A stretch of DNA of 54,968 bases, from NCBI GenBank assembly GCA_003024175.1, contig MDYQ01000280.1:1-54968 (forward strand), written 5' to 3'. The notes under the pieces were generated by a model. The model did not search any database and had not been told where the DNA came from. It saw only the letters and a program-made list of their open reading frames with translations. The DNA comes from Planoprotostelium fungivorum. Its lineage: Eukaryota; Evosea; Variosea; Cavosteliida; Cavosteliaceae. Below, one piece after another: positions 1 to 11,730 of this stretch (position 1 is its first letter; each line of letters starts with the position of its first letter). The position numbers and the translations under genes are program-made.

Positions 1-407
<407 letters not shown>

Positions 408-530
408 TGCTTTGGTTTAGAGGTTGGGAAGAAGAGGCTGTTGAAGTCTGCTCGACCGAATTTATGTTTCCTCCCGTCGCAGACCTTCTTCCGAAAGCGA
501 GCTGGCGGGTCGACCGGTGATCACGTGACA
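408..530 (-). promoter_or_regulatory. Actin copy 1 promoter and 5' leader, shared with copy 2
   Basis: Read on the minus strand, the roughly 65 bases before the ATG match the leader of the other actin gene base for base. They include a TATA-like CATAAAT at 460-466, about 53 bases before the start codon. Further upstream a second shared block (about 507-528) contains the palindrome TCACGTGATCAC followed by GGTCGACCCG. The sequence between the blocks has diverged, so the two blocks look selected or converted rather than merely recent. Binding of a bHLH-type factor to CACGTG is inference. Confidence 0.7.
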
Positions 531-848
531 CCATAAATGTCTCCACGTCGCAGCCGCCTGACGGGTCCCTATGCGGTATGCTTTGTCCCTTCGTCCTGTA
601 GCACCTCTCGATAGGTCAGCGACATCATCGCGAGCCGATAGAGGGACGATGAAGTGGTGATAGAGGTAGAGGAGCGATGGGAGGGTCAGCATACACGAGG
701 GAACGACACCCTACCCTTGGAGGTAGAGGGAAGAATGGAGAGGGGATATATGAGACACGTTGCAACGAATCAAATGGCTCCCTGTCACTGGGTGTCTGTG
801 AGATCAACTCATCGGGCCTTCGATTTGAACAGGATCGGTCGATTCATT
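531..848. other. Intergenic, actin 1 upstream region to patatin-like stop
   Basis: No conserved reading frame is seen. The stretch joins the upstream side of actin copy 1 to the 3' end of the patatin-like gene. I see no repeat or RNA gene. Confidence 0.4.
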
Positions 849-3800
849 TCATTCTACATTAGGCATGGATACCACACTCGGTTTCTCTGACACGACGGAT
901 GAGCACGATGTCTTCAGATCATCATGATACTGCTGGAAGATATACTCCGCTGATCTTCTACCCAGCTCATCGTAGCACCTTCCCCTCTGTCATCGGTGCC
1001 TTGTCCATGTTCATCAAGATCACCTGAACATTTCCTTTGTAAACCATTGGTTCAATGTAGCATGGTGAGGAAACTCATTACAAAGGGCACTCGTGAACGA
1101 GAAGGAGGAAGTGTGACACGATGGAAGGCAAGCTCCGTGTAAGTCTTTGAATTTGTTCTCATCCATCATCTGACGACCGTCAACTCGAAGGGGTCTGTAG
1201 ACATTGATGGAAGATCATTACCATCTCGGCGAACATCCTCCGAGGTTTCACGTAGAAGATCATACCCTCTTCTGGATTGGTCTCTCCTGTCAATCGTCAC
1301 ACCTTCCATCGTGATCAAGTCTGAATCCATCCATCTCATACATAAATCACATGAACGATCTCGTCACCTTTCTTCGGTTCAAAAATGACTCGGATCAACA
1401 TGAGAGGGTTCGTCCTTTCTTTTGCAAATATCTTAATCGCCGTCTCTGCATCAACCATCAACCATTTTCATCATCCAATCACATCGACACATCGCTCATC
1501 CATCTCCATCGAAACGTCATCGTCATCTCATTCATCGCGTTCATCGACTCACCGATGTCTTTGTCGGTCTCACTCCTTCCATCACATGAGACAGGTATGA
1601 AGCTCACATTCGTGTAGCTCCTCGAGATATTTAGGCTCTGTAGTAGGTCCTTGCTGTCTTCTGCTGGGTCACACGATCCATCTACAACGATAATATGTCT
1701 CCTCCTCTCCTGATGGAGTCAATCTGGGAACACGATACGTACAGTACTTACCTTCAGCGCCGGAAATAGGCCCAAATTATCCGCGAAATTTCCGTCGGCT
1801 AAATATAGCCTAGGTGGCCTTCCCTTATGGTCCGTACCGATGATATACAAGTTTAGAAATTGATAGAAGCTGAAGACGATGGGAATCCAATACAGCCACC
1901 TCACCAACCTATGACGTCATCATTCGTCATTCTCAGGTCACGTGACCTCATCTAGCTTACCTCCATTTGGGAGAGAAAGCCATGGCGATGAGTATGATGA
2001 GGACAAGGAGGCTGAAGGGAATGATGAGGTACCAGGCTGAACATTGTCGGAAGGCTACGAGGCCTACGACAATGGGAAATTGAACGTGATAAGCCAAGAG
2101 AACGAGGGGGCGGACATCTGAAAAAGGTGAAAATTCGATCTACAACGAGGACGTACAGGCCGGTTCTCCATCGGGTGAGACCCAATTTCCCATTCCCAGG
2201 CCAAATTGGCTCTGCCAGAATCTACAACGATGAATATCATATATATATTATCAAGAATGACGAATCGAGTGGAAATTTCACCTCATGGCCGCGTTATCGT
2301 ACTCTCCCATCTGTATGGCAACCGCTGCACCCGATGTCGCCATCACCGAACTCAATCGATACGTGTTCATTTCGATCTGAAGGATCAGTGAGATCTCCAC
2401 GAATTTTCCATCCATTCCACACGTGTTTTCCACAGCTCTGCATGACGGCGTGTCCACCCGCGTTCAGCGTCATACTCTGTGAAGGGTGAACCGTGTTCGC
2501 ATTCATTTTCCATCCGTTCGCCGAAACGACTCCCTTGTACTGCGGTATGTGTCTTCTATCCATCTACAACGGTCACGTGATGATGACATAGTGTGACGTC
2601 ATCACTCACCTTGAGGTCGCCCAGGGTAGTGGCCTGGCCACCGCAAGTTAGAGATTGAAGGAAAACTCCGGCGAGACCACACCAACCGGAGTCCTTGTAG
2701 AAGGCCCTCTGTAGTCTCCATCGATAGAAGGTGTGTAACCTGTCAACCGTGTCAGTTTGACATATGTTCCCAGGGATGCTCCACCAAGTCTGGTTGAGAA
2801 GGGAGAAGGGGATCAGCCAAACGCAGGCGGAGATGCCAAGGACGATGTCGTAGGCTCGACTGTATGATATCAGAGGGAAGCGAAGAGATGAGGCTAAGAA
2901 TAAGATGATATGTCGTTCTCGTGATCGAACGAGTTCTCTTCATTCACTTGTATCGTCTACAACGATTGGTGTATGACAATCAACGGATGAGATTCACCTT
3001 TCTGGATATTGGATCCTCCACCAAGTGGGTAGAGAACACAAGAAGGCGTAGACGAGAGCAGATAATATTCCGAAACTGCGATCGGGAATGAGCCAATCTA
3101 CAACGAGCATCAGCAACATGGAATTCCGTGGAGATATCACCGAATATCTTTCCCGCCAAAATCAAGAGAATGAGTGATGCCCACGTCAGAGCGTAACCAG
3201 CCTGAGCTGTCCTCCATCAGCTTCTATATAAAATAGCACACACGATCCACTCACAGTAACTATAGAAGGGTAATTCGATGATGAGAAATATGAACAAGAG
3301 ACCGAAGACGAGCGTGAACGTCCCCGCCGCCGCGGAAGTGTTCCCAGCCCTTCTCCACGCGTTGGTCTTTTTCGCCCTGCGTTCCCATCAATTCTCCACG
3401 ATCTGTCTCCTCACCGTGTGAAGTTCCAGAATCCCCACAGGAGGCTCGTCAAGATCAAGAGAGCAGCTGCAGGATACCAACCGCGATAGACTTGAGTACG
3501 GAAGAGCTGACCGAATATAGCGTTGACGAGAGAGCCAAAGAAGAAGAAGATGGGAGCGTGCCAGAGGACCGTCCATAAGAAGGAGAGGAAGACTGTGACG
3601 GTGAGAGATGATGAGGGACGGTCGATGACGGTCACGAGTGATGGCGATCGCGTTTGTGCGATGAGATGGTGACGATTAGTGGGATGAACGTGTTGATGAG
3701 ATTCAAAGGGGTATACTCACCAACGAGGATGAAGAGTATGAGATCTCTCGTTCCCTTCAATGGATGGTCGCAGTCACAACAGAAGTTTGGATGGTTTTCC

Positions 3801-4291
3801 ATTCTCTTCTCCTGTGAACACAATTACTCTCATTCACTTTCATCTTCATACCCTCAGCCAATTCTGGATGGCTTCTGAACGAGAGTGGTCAGTTGATGTG
3901 AGATGATGATCATCTGCGCACCTTCATAGGTCATTCCTTTCTCTACATCGACATGCACGTTTTGCACAAACGAAGAACCCAGGTAACCACCACCAGAGAC
4001 GCAATACATTTGCTGTGGAGATTCAACTGTGTGGGACACGAGAAGAAAAATTTATCTAGTTCATGGCTCACTTGGATGTGGTATCGTCTCTTCAGCATGA
4101 ACTCGAACACACCGTGACAAAATGCAGCACTTCGAATTCCTCCTGCAGAAGATCACCCGCAATCATGTGAGATACATCGTCTTACCGCCTGAGAAACACA
4201 AGTACAAGTCCTGATTTGGAAGATCAGGGAACGTCTCTCTATTGATCTGTTGACATTAGAAGGTGTTAGGAATAACAAACATCACCTGCAT
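849..4291 (-). CDS. Patatin-like phospholipase with membrane segments inside the catalytic domain
   Basis: A probable membrane lipid acyl hydrolase of the patatin fold. A short first exon (ATG at 4291, MQ) joins in phase to INRETFPDLP and LYLCFSGGGIRSAAF, the oxyanion-hole Gly run. The next exon has CVSGGGYLGSSF, the nucleophile Ser. Several hydrophobic exons follow (about 3630-3250 and 3000-1900, e.g. FGLLFIFLIIELPFYSY). Then come LYLADGNFADNLGLFPALK (1830-1750), the Asp-Gly of the dyad, IIVVDGSCDPAEDS, and a C-terminal FPHHATLNQWF region ending at 849. Bacterial and fungal relatives have the same order, with the membrane part between Ser and Asp. At least ten exons with 40-60-nt introns; the internal membrane exons are the least certain. 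The next gene upstream, a lipase-like protein, lies on the same strand. Confidence 0.8.
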
Positions 4292-4700
4292 TGCAAGATG
4301 TCTACAACCTCTATGAGGTCGGTGCTGTTCATTGACGCACAAATCTCCCTTCCCACACTTCCTGAAGCACGCTGATTCGACATCAGTAATCTCGATACTC
4401 GAACATTCTCACTCGGTCGATCGTTTTGTCCTCCTCCACATTCCAGCATATGTTTCGTTTCGTCTTTCGTCATGATGATACGTCCGTGATTGTCCGAGGT
4501 CGACCGAGGTGTGTGCGATGGATGATGACAACGAACGGGAAATTTCAGTCAATAAAACAACTCAGCCAATATAAGCACTATGATCTGGCTGTTTTATCGA
4601 TACTGCTGGTGACCAGCTCTGTCATTGAGATTACAATGGGAGATGACTGTAACACAACGCGAAGATGATGAGGGTGATTGTTTATGAGGTGATCTGGCTA
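4292..4700. other. Intergenic between two minus-strand hydrolase genes
   Basis: It holds an open frame (4473-4282, minus) that does not join in phase to the patatin-like gene when read as an exon and has no recognised domain. I treat the region as 3' flank of the lipase-like gene and promoter of the patatin-like gene. Confidence 0.4.
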
Positions 4701-7700
4701 CTACAGAGCGAGATACAAAAGAGAGACCAAAGCCATCCAGCCCACAAGCCAACTTTCGCCGGAACTGATCACTTGATCTTGAGGGGTTTGTGTGGAGACC
4801 ACAGGTGGCAATGAAGAGGGTCGAGGTGGTCCCCAGCGTCGGTTCACTGCCGAGGGAGATCTCTTGTTGGTGAAAGAAGAGGGTGTCATTGGTCTGTGAT
4901 TCAAGGCCGCTGCAGCACGAGTGAAAGGATTGTCGGTAGGGCTCGCAGATGCTTCTTCCACTGCCATCTCGATCTTTCGTGCTGCGGAGGTGATGCCTCC
5001 CCCGTTGGACTGGATGTAGAAATTAACGTTCACTGTGTCGGCCCTCTTGGTGGAAGGTGTCACGGCTAATACAGACGTGAGTATGAGGTGATGGTGGTGA
5101 CGACACCTGTGATGATCACTTGTTGGTAGAGAACTCCGGCAATGTAGGCCAATTGAGATCGGCAGGCAGTTTGGTCGAACGTCTGTACGGTTCCAATGAT
5201 ACCACCGATGGAGAACACCTGCCATGCGATTACATTGGAACGATAGAAGAGACACTCACGGTCACAGTGTGGGAGTCGTCGCTCGTTCTCGTGGAAGAAG
5301 AGACGAAGGAAGACGTGGAAGTAGTCGATCTGATGGAGGACCTCTCAAAGCTGCCCAAAGTAGAAGACGTACCAGCATCTACAGATGATGTGCTGATGGA
5401 TCTGTCTGAATAGCTGCTTGAAGTCGATCAAGTTGATGAGGAACTGCTTGATATCGATGTAGATGAAGTGCTGCATGATGTTGGGGAGGCGCTGCTTGTC
5501 GTTGATACGATGCATGTCTGAAGTACTGCTCGAAGCTGATGCACTGCTGGATGTCGATGATGTGCTGCTCGATGTTGGAGGTGCTGCTTGATGTTGATGA
5601 GGTGCTGCTGGAGTTCGATGAAGGGCTGATCGGCATGTCTGAAGTACTGCTCGAAGCTGATGTACTGCTAGATGTTGATGATATGCTGCTGGATGTCGAT
5701 AGGGCGTTGCTTGATGTCGACGAGATGGTGGATGTTGATGAAGTGCTGATCAGCATGTCTGAAGTACTGCTCGATGACGAAGAGCTGCTTGATGCCAATG
5801 AGGTGCTGCTTGATACCAACGAGGTACTGGTAGTGCTCGACAAAACATCACTCGTACTGCTCAGTGTGCTACTCGATGCAGACGTGGTGGATGAAGTGGA
5901 GGGTGTAGTGCTGGACCAGCTCGATGTGGAGGATGCAACAGAAGTGGCAGGTAGAGAGGTTATGCAGTGGTAGATGAAGAGGTAGAATCCGTCTTCTGTC
6001 TTTCCGCGGACGTCATTCGAGTGGGTGAATCGGTCTGAAGGGTGAACTCTGGATCGTAAAGTGCCTCTGCCAATCCGTAGCACAACCAATAGCTTCCCGC
6101 CGGGAGATTGACCTTGACCTTGAAATCGCTGGAGATCTTCACTCTTCCCACGCTGGCGTTGACGCAGCTGCTGCTTGGAGAGAAGTAGACCCAGTTGTCG
6201 ACACTTCCGGCCCCCAGGGAGATCGTCGTGTTGGTGTTGGCGACGATTGTTGAGGGAGAGAAGGTGAACGATCTGATGATCGGAGCGCGGAAGTAGGTGT
6301 AGGCAGAGAGAGAGGAAGAGAAGGGAGATTGATACTTTCCGTTGTGAGCGGCGACACTGAGAAGGATGAGAGGTGAAACTCGAATTCTTCTCACCGGAAG
6401 GAGTACCACTGGTGGACTTCGAGATCAGAGTATTCGAATGAAGTGTAAGAGGGACCGATGTCGATGGTCTTGTAGCCTCCCTGAGGTGTGGAGTAAGAGA
6501 CGATCCACTTCGATACGGTGGAGGGTACGCCCAACTGAGAGGGAGCATCCCAGGTGAAGGTGATGCTGTTCGGGCCGTCGCTGACCAATCGGATGTTACT
6601 GGGGGTAGAAGGAATGGGAGGGACGATCTTGACATTGTAAGATATTTTTGCATTTGTGACACTGTTGTGATTTTCCACTGTGAAGGTGAGTGCTTTATAC
6701 GAGAACGACACCCACAGATCAACTTGTTCTTTCCGTCCTGAGTTACATTGATCGTTCTCTGTGTGAAAGAGGTGTACGTGTTGGATTTGGCGAACACAAC
6801 TTGAGAGGCAGAACTTGCTTTTCCAGAGGTGTAGGCATAGTTTGCGTTGGCAGGAACGAAACAAGCAGCTATGGTATCGGTAGAGGATAGTTCCACAATC
6901 GTTGATGTTACCTGCAAGATGTTAGGCAAGCTGGTGATCGTGACCACTCACTGTTGTCGTGTCGGGTAGGTCAGTATCTTTCCAAGAGTACAATGAAACT
7001 GACTGACTCTGCGTGGAGTAGTTGCCCAGCATACACGATAGCCCCGTGGTGGGTACCTGACGCCTGTTCTCAATCAGCCTTGTGAACGTCGACAGTGACG
7101 AAGTGCTCACCTCAATTGGTTCATGTATAAGTCGCTAGAGTGTAAAGCCTTGAACTCCCATGGTGGTAAGAGCCCAAATTTATTCATTGAGATGGGGCAC
7201 CCCTCACCACACACGAGATAATCTTCTGCTACTAGATGGTTGAAAAACGATTGTGATACAGTTGGAATCAAGTCGGGCACCCAACGGCCCGTTTCCAGCT
7301 GGTCTAATCGATTGACGTACCGAGAGCCTGGCACGTTGATCGCATTGTAGTTGTCCTGAATGAATTGTCCCAATCCAACTGGGGGAGCTCCGATGGTGAC
7401 CGTCCTGGTGACGGTGATACCTCTGAATCGCAGGTCCATGGTGTGCAGGTAGGTCAGGGCCCCTCCCAGATTGTGTCCCGTGATGTAAACGTAATTGTAC
7501 GAACTATAAGCGACGTTCTTGACGATCTCTTCTCTTACAGACATGTAGCAGTTGTAGAAACCCATGTGAACCTGCGATGTTGAGTGATTCTCATTCGAAA
7601 CCCACTCACTGTTCCTCGGTTGACGTTATCGAGAATGAAATCTGTTTCCAATCCATTCAGATCGGTCATCAAGTCGTTCACCGATGTGAACTGAGTACCC

Positions 7701-7922
7701 CTCCAGGCAACCACCAGCCACCTCTTTCCCACTACATCCATCGTCTCGTAGAGGTCTATGTCGGTCGAACCTCTCGCATGGATGGCCTTCACCAGGTCGA
7801 AGCGACGGTATTGAAAGTAGAGGGTCTGCTGAAAGCGAAAGCAGTGAGGAGGGTGTCCAAGTGGGGTCTACTGCAATCGCTCCCACGCTGAGAAGGAGGA
7901 CGGAGAGGAGGAACTTGATCAT
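4701..7922 (-). CDS. Secreted class-3 lipase-like protein with FN3 domain, Ser/Thr-rich stalk and GPI-type tail
   Basis: Exon 1 (7922-7872) encodes a signal peptide, MIKFLLSVLLLSVGAIA. A 45-nt intron joins it to QQTLYFQYRRFDLV, the start of an alpha/beta-hydrolase class-3 lipase domain with VVAWRGT and then VYITGHNLGGAL. The nucleophile elbow is GHNLGG, not GHSLGG: the Ser is replaced by Asn (codon AAT). Candidate Asp (VNRLDQL / WVPDLIP) and His (FNHLVAEDY) residues remain. Next is a fibronectin type III domain (IPSTPSNIRLVSDGPNSITF .. YSDLEVHQWYSF), a beta-rich segment, a long Ser/Thr stalk (about 5940-5270), and a hydrophobic C-terminus, SWLVGWMALVSLLYLAL, typical of GPI anchoring. Likely a cell-surface protein; with this Ser lost it may bind rather than cleave lipid. 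The frame inside the stalk is uncertain near 5560-5400. Confidence 0.85.
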
Positions 7923-8358
7923 CTGAGGCCAGAAGGAAGAATGAGAGGAGGGGAGGCGGATGGGTCACCGTGGTGACGATTCAGGAGAAGCGTTCGAATG
8001 GAATCAAACGATCGAGATGAGATTCTGCGGAAAGAGAAGCTGAGGGTGACTTGAGGAGCAAAGCAAAGTTCTTGTTGGGAAGATCACCCTTAACCAGAAT
8101 TAAGGAGAAGAAATGGACTCCAACTTATAGACTTCCCAGCACCATCTTCATCTACAATCTCTCTCCATCATCACAAGAGTAGTCACTGCCGAACGATGAT
8201 GAGATGAAACAAGAAAGAGACAATTGGACCGTATTTTTCTTCTAGAAATGGAACAACCTCCTGTCCAATTGGCAACCTTCTCCCCCTTGATACTTCCAAT
8301 CACCAGAGCCAGTCATTCCTCGATTACTCGTTCTGTCCTCCGTTGTTTCTGCCCTCCA
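7923..8358. other. Intergenic, promoter side of the lipase-like gene
   Basis: No supported coding frame. It contains the start region of the lipase-like gene and the 3' flank of the QKRA-repeat gene. No repeats seen. Confidence 0.4.
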
Positions 8359-9540
8359 TCAGCTCCGATGGTCGCATGAGACGTCACCCGATAGAGAAGG
8401 CCAGCTGTAAGAAGAGACGACGTCCCTCTCCTCGTCTTCATCTTCCGATCCGTTCTTCATCTTCTGAGCCAATCTCTTCCTGCGGAGTGCCCTCTTCTGT
8501 GTCTTTGTGACTTTCGGTTGATCTAAAGTGATGAGACCGGAGTCCATGTTTAACTGATGGAAGGCCACATCTTAGACGTCCATCAGATTGCACGATGGTG
8601 ATGATGACCATCACCTAATGAATGGAAAGAAGTATCGTCTATGGAAGTCTGACTGCTCGTCTCTTCTTCTGAACTTTCATCTGAAATGTCTCAGAATCTT
8701 CCATCTACAACACATTTCACCCTCTGAATCAGATAACTCCTGCTTTCCGTCTTCTCCTGTCATCTTCTGCTTCAACAGCTTCCTGCGTCTCGCCCTCTTC
8801 TGACTCTGACTCATCCTCTTGGCATCCGGCGTGAGATCTTGACAAGGTGTGATGTTCGATGGATGAACATGATGATGCACGCTGTCCGGGCTGCTCGCGG
8901 TGGGTGTATCACCGATGTGACCGTGTTGGAATAGACTCCAATGTTCTATCGAGGTATCCTGTTGAAGGTCAATTGTGCTCTACAACGTTGTAGATGGACT
9001 CACTTTCGTCAGACGGGGGGAGATGACCTTGTCTTCGTCTTTGATCAGTTCCGACAGCATGGGAGAGTGATGCAAGGTGACATCGGCTTGGAGGTTGAGA
9101 GACCACACGAGCGGCCTTCCATCGGTCGTCATGTCATCGAGAGGTAAGAGGATATCTTGTCCCTTCTCCACGGTAGAGGGGTTGACAAACTCTTCCAGGC
9201 CTCGATCTAACTGCTTGTCGTCAGATGAGATGGAGGAGAAATAAATAGAAATAAATGTTGAAATATACCTCTTCCTCCAGTGCCGCCGCCTGGGCGCCTT
9301 GTGCTTCTCTGAAGAGCCTCCTCTTAAGATGTTTCCTTCTCAGAGCTCTCTTCTGGTTCTTTGTCTTTGGGGCGTTGCTGCTATCGGTGTCTTCTGACGG
9401 AGAAGTTATGACGGGGGACGTGGTCGGCTGGAGATGTGATTGGGATCGGTATGAGGTTACGTCCCTTGATAATACACTAGAATCCCTTCTGGTTGGCGTT
9501 GTTGGTAGGGAAAACGATCTCTGGAAGAGGATTAGACGTG
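8359..9540 (-). CDS. Hypothetical protein with three QKRA(L)RRK basic repeats (5' end undefined)
   Basis: Unrecognised family. Successive exons share a motif: KTKNQKRALRRKHLKRRLF (near 9345-9300), SQSQKRARRRKLLKQKM (near 8815-8765) and KTQKRALRRKRLAQKM (near 8510-8465). Acidic or Ser-rich linkers lie between them. In-phase joins are LDRGLEEFVNPSTVEKGQ.. ISPRLTK to DTSIEHWSLFQHGH across a 45-nt intron holding CTACAACGTTGTAG, then DSE to DESSEEETSSQ, then a G-AT join to DVAFHQLNMDSG. The protein ends CDHRS at 8359. The start is not found: the first exon is open up to about 9568 but has no ATG. The repeated basic helices suggest nucleic-acid or ribosome binding, but that is only composition. Confidence 0.6.
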
Positions 9541-10061
9541 AAAACTGATTTTGCGAAAATGTGATCACGTTTCGTGGAAGTGGGGAATGGAAGTTTCGTG
9601 TGCGGTGAGTAATGGGGTGTTATGCGACATTCAATAAATACGTTTTCTCTCGTCGATTTGAAATGTATTGTGATCGATTCTGTGGAGTTATCGAAGATTC
9701 TATGTGTTATAACGTGTCTAAATCCGCTGACGTATAGAAAGACGTTTTCTACGTGATCATGTTTCGGCCCAATGATGTGATCAAGTTCATATCGCTTTTG
9801 GTGATTTCTATATCGTCGTATAACTACCTCTTTCATAACTGGTCGTGAGTCTGGCTCCATTCTGCATTGTACGTTCGTTCTCTCTTCCCCATCCACTCGG
9901 GTCGTAAACGTCGTCAGTTCTTTCGTGGGACGCTCTACGGGACGCCAAGATGAGCTCTTCATCTGATCGTCTGTGTGTTTGTGTTTGCGTTGAACTTTTG
10001 TCTTCCCAGACCGAAGTTTACAGTTCAATAAGGAAGAATACTGGAATTCTCTGAAGCACAT
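9477..10061 (-). CDS. Doubtful 194-residue ORF upstream of the repeat gene
   Basis: An uninterrupted ATG-started frame with mixed composition (MCFREFQYSSLL .. FPTNNANQKGF) and no recognised domain. It overlaps the first exon of the QKRA-repeat gene in another frame. No pair of splice sites I tried joins the two in phase. It ends about 60 bases from the divergent ataxin-3 start. An ORF of this length can arise by chance in 55 kb, so it is listed only as a possibility. Confidence 0.25.
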   Translation of the reverse strand: MCFREFQYSSLLNCKLRSGKTKVQRKHKHTDDQMKSSSWRPVERPTKELTTFTTRVDGEERTNVQCRMEPDSRPVMKEVVIRRYRNHQKRYELDHIIGPKHDHVENVFLYVSGFRHVITHRIFDNSTESITIHFKSTRENVFIECRITPHYSPHTKLPFPTSTKRDHIFAKSVFTSNPLPEIVFPTNNANQKGF

Positions 10062-10124
10062 TCACCACGTAATTTTTCGCCACACACGGGGCACACATCG
10101 TGACACCGCTCAAAGACATTAGAC

Positions 10125-11518
10125 ATGCAATTCGAAGAGGCAGTCTACATATACCACGAGAAACAAGGTGAAGAGGAGAGTTTGCATACGCGTGTTGATG
10201 TTGCGTCAGACGCTGGATTGTGTGCGGTCCACTCGATTAATGCGCTGCTTCAAGGGAGTTACTTCAGCGAGATCGATTTAGCTGAGATCGCCAAACGATT
10301 TGACGAGACGGAGAAGCAAATGATGATGGAAATGGGCACAGACGACCCAAACTTTCTCAAATTCATGGCTGTGAGTTCGATATGGAGTGGCACTCTTCAC
10401 GTCCACGGGACTCATTATTCTCAGGAAGATTCAGGCAATCTCGCAGACGATGGAAATTACAGCATTCAGGTCATCACGAAGGCTCTAGAGATCTGGGGTC
10501 TCAACGCTGTACCCATTACATCTCCATCCATGGCCGAATCATTCGCAGATCCTCTGTAAGATGCATCACGATCGAAACGCACGGCACACGATTGACAGAA
10601 CAATAGGAAAGAGGATGCATTCATCTGTAACATGTCTTCTCACTGGCTCACCATTAGAAAAATCGGAGGAATTTATTACAATCTAAACTCCCTCCTGTCC
10701 ACACCACAGGTACTGAGCGAATTCTACCTCAGGTACTTACTCTCGTCACACCTCCATCATCATCCACACATCATCTCGATCATCATCATCATCATGGACA
10801 CTCAGTCGATGTCCAACAGCGCCTTCTTATCTACTCTGATGTCACGCGGCTACACCATATTCGTCATTCGGGGTCAATTGCCACGTCATCAGCCTCAACC
10901 AACCGAAAAAAACTGGGTCAGAATGGGACCCAATCAGGCAGAAACTGCTCCCAAGAGAAGAAGAGAAGAAGAAGACATTGAAGAAGTAGAGAGGAGGGAG
11001 TTGGCTGAAGCCATCGCGGCTTCGATGTCCCAGGGACAATCAGGTGAAATTCCGACGAAAACTCGCGCTCACGATTGTACAGGGCAGGTGATGCAGCCCA
11101 TCGATTTGAACGAAGACGATGAGGAAGATGAAGAACTAGCGGAGGCGATCAGGTTGTCCCAGCAGGTGAGATTTCGATGAAATTTCGAGATGATGACGTC
11201 GTACTCCTACAGGTCAACGCACCGAGTTTGACCGAAGAGCCTCCCAGGGGGCCCACGGCCACAGAGGTGGCGTTCAAACTACCAGACGGCAGTCGCATCA
11301 CTCGCAGATTCCAGTCCACTGATACTTTACAAGTGAGAGGGAGGTAGAGAAGGAAGACTGACGTTGTACAGATGCTGTTTGTATTTCTAGAGACGAAAGG
11401 TTTCACAAAGCCCATCATCAGGAGTAGTTTCCCGCCGAAAATACTGGAAGAGAACCGACAGACACTCAGCGAGGCGGGGCTGCACCCGAACGCCAGTCTG
11501 ATTGTACAGAGTCGATGA
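10125..11518 (+). CDS. Ataxin-3-like Josephin deubiquitinase with two UIMs and a C-terminal UBX domain
   Basis: A cysteine deubiquitinase. Eight exons: 10125-10167, 10210-10370, 10425-10555, 10607-10732, 10820-11043, 11083-11165, 11213-11332, 11372-11518. All joins keep phase and reproduce the Josephin order: YHEKQDAGLCAVHSINALLQ (catalytic Cys), GNYSIQVITKALEIWGL, CNMSSHWLTIRKIGGIYYNLNSLL (catalytic His and Asn), GYTIFVIRG. Then come two ubiquitin-interacting motifs, ELAEAIAASM and ELAEAIRLSQQ, and a UBX domain (VAFKLPDGSRITRRFQSTDTL .. SSFPPKILEENRQTL .. LIVQSR). UBX domains bind p97/Cdc48, so the protein probably trims ubiquitin chains on p97 clients. There is no poly-Gln tract, unlike animal ataxin-3. 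Intron 6 (11166-11212) carries a GAAATTTC word; intron 7 ends TGACGTTGTACAG. Confidence 0.95.
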
Positions 11519-11730
11519 TGAATGAATTTTGATCATGTTCATGTGTTCACATCGTGTTTCGGAGCGGAGAGTCTCACGGCGGCTGAGAGGAAGACGCGAG
11601 GCGGTATAGAAGGAAGTCTGTGCATGATGTGCCTCCTCTTCTGTGCTTTTCTCGTCTGTAGCTTCAGTTTCAGTGAAAGCAAAAAAACAAATCACCACAC
11701 ATATCATCGGACGCACGGACACAACACAGC

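Noticed and set aside
1680-1700. CGTTGTAG at this site as a 3' splice acceptor
   Set aside because: Here the word is coding: reading through gives IIVVDGSCDPAED, which fits the patatin-like domain. Likewise FYNE, LYNA and DLQH sites in other exons.
4282-4473. Minus-strand frame as first exon of the patatin-like gene
   Set aside because: Its usable donor is in the wrong phase for INRETF; a two-codon first exon (MQ, ATG at 4291) joins correctly.
5539-5973. 144-residue plus-strand Asp/Val/Leu repeat frame
   Set aside because: Shadow of the Ser/Thr-rich stalk of the minus-strand lipase-like gene; repetitive DNA keeps all frames open.
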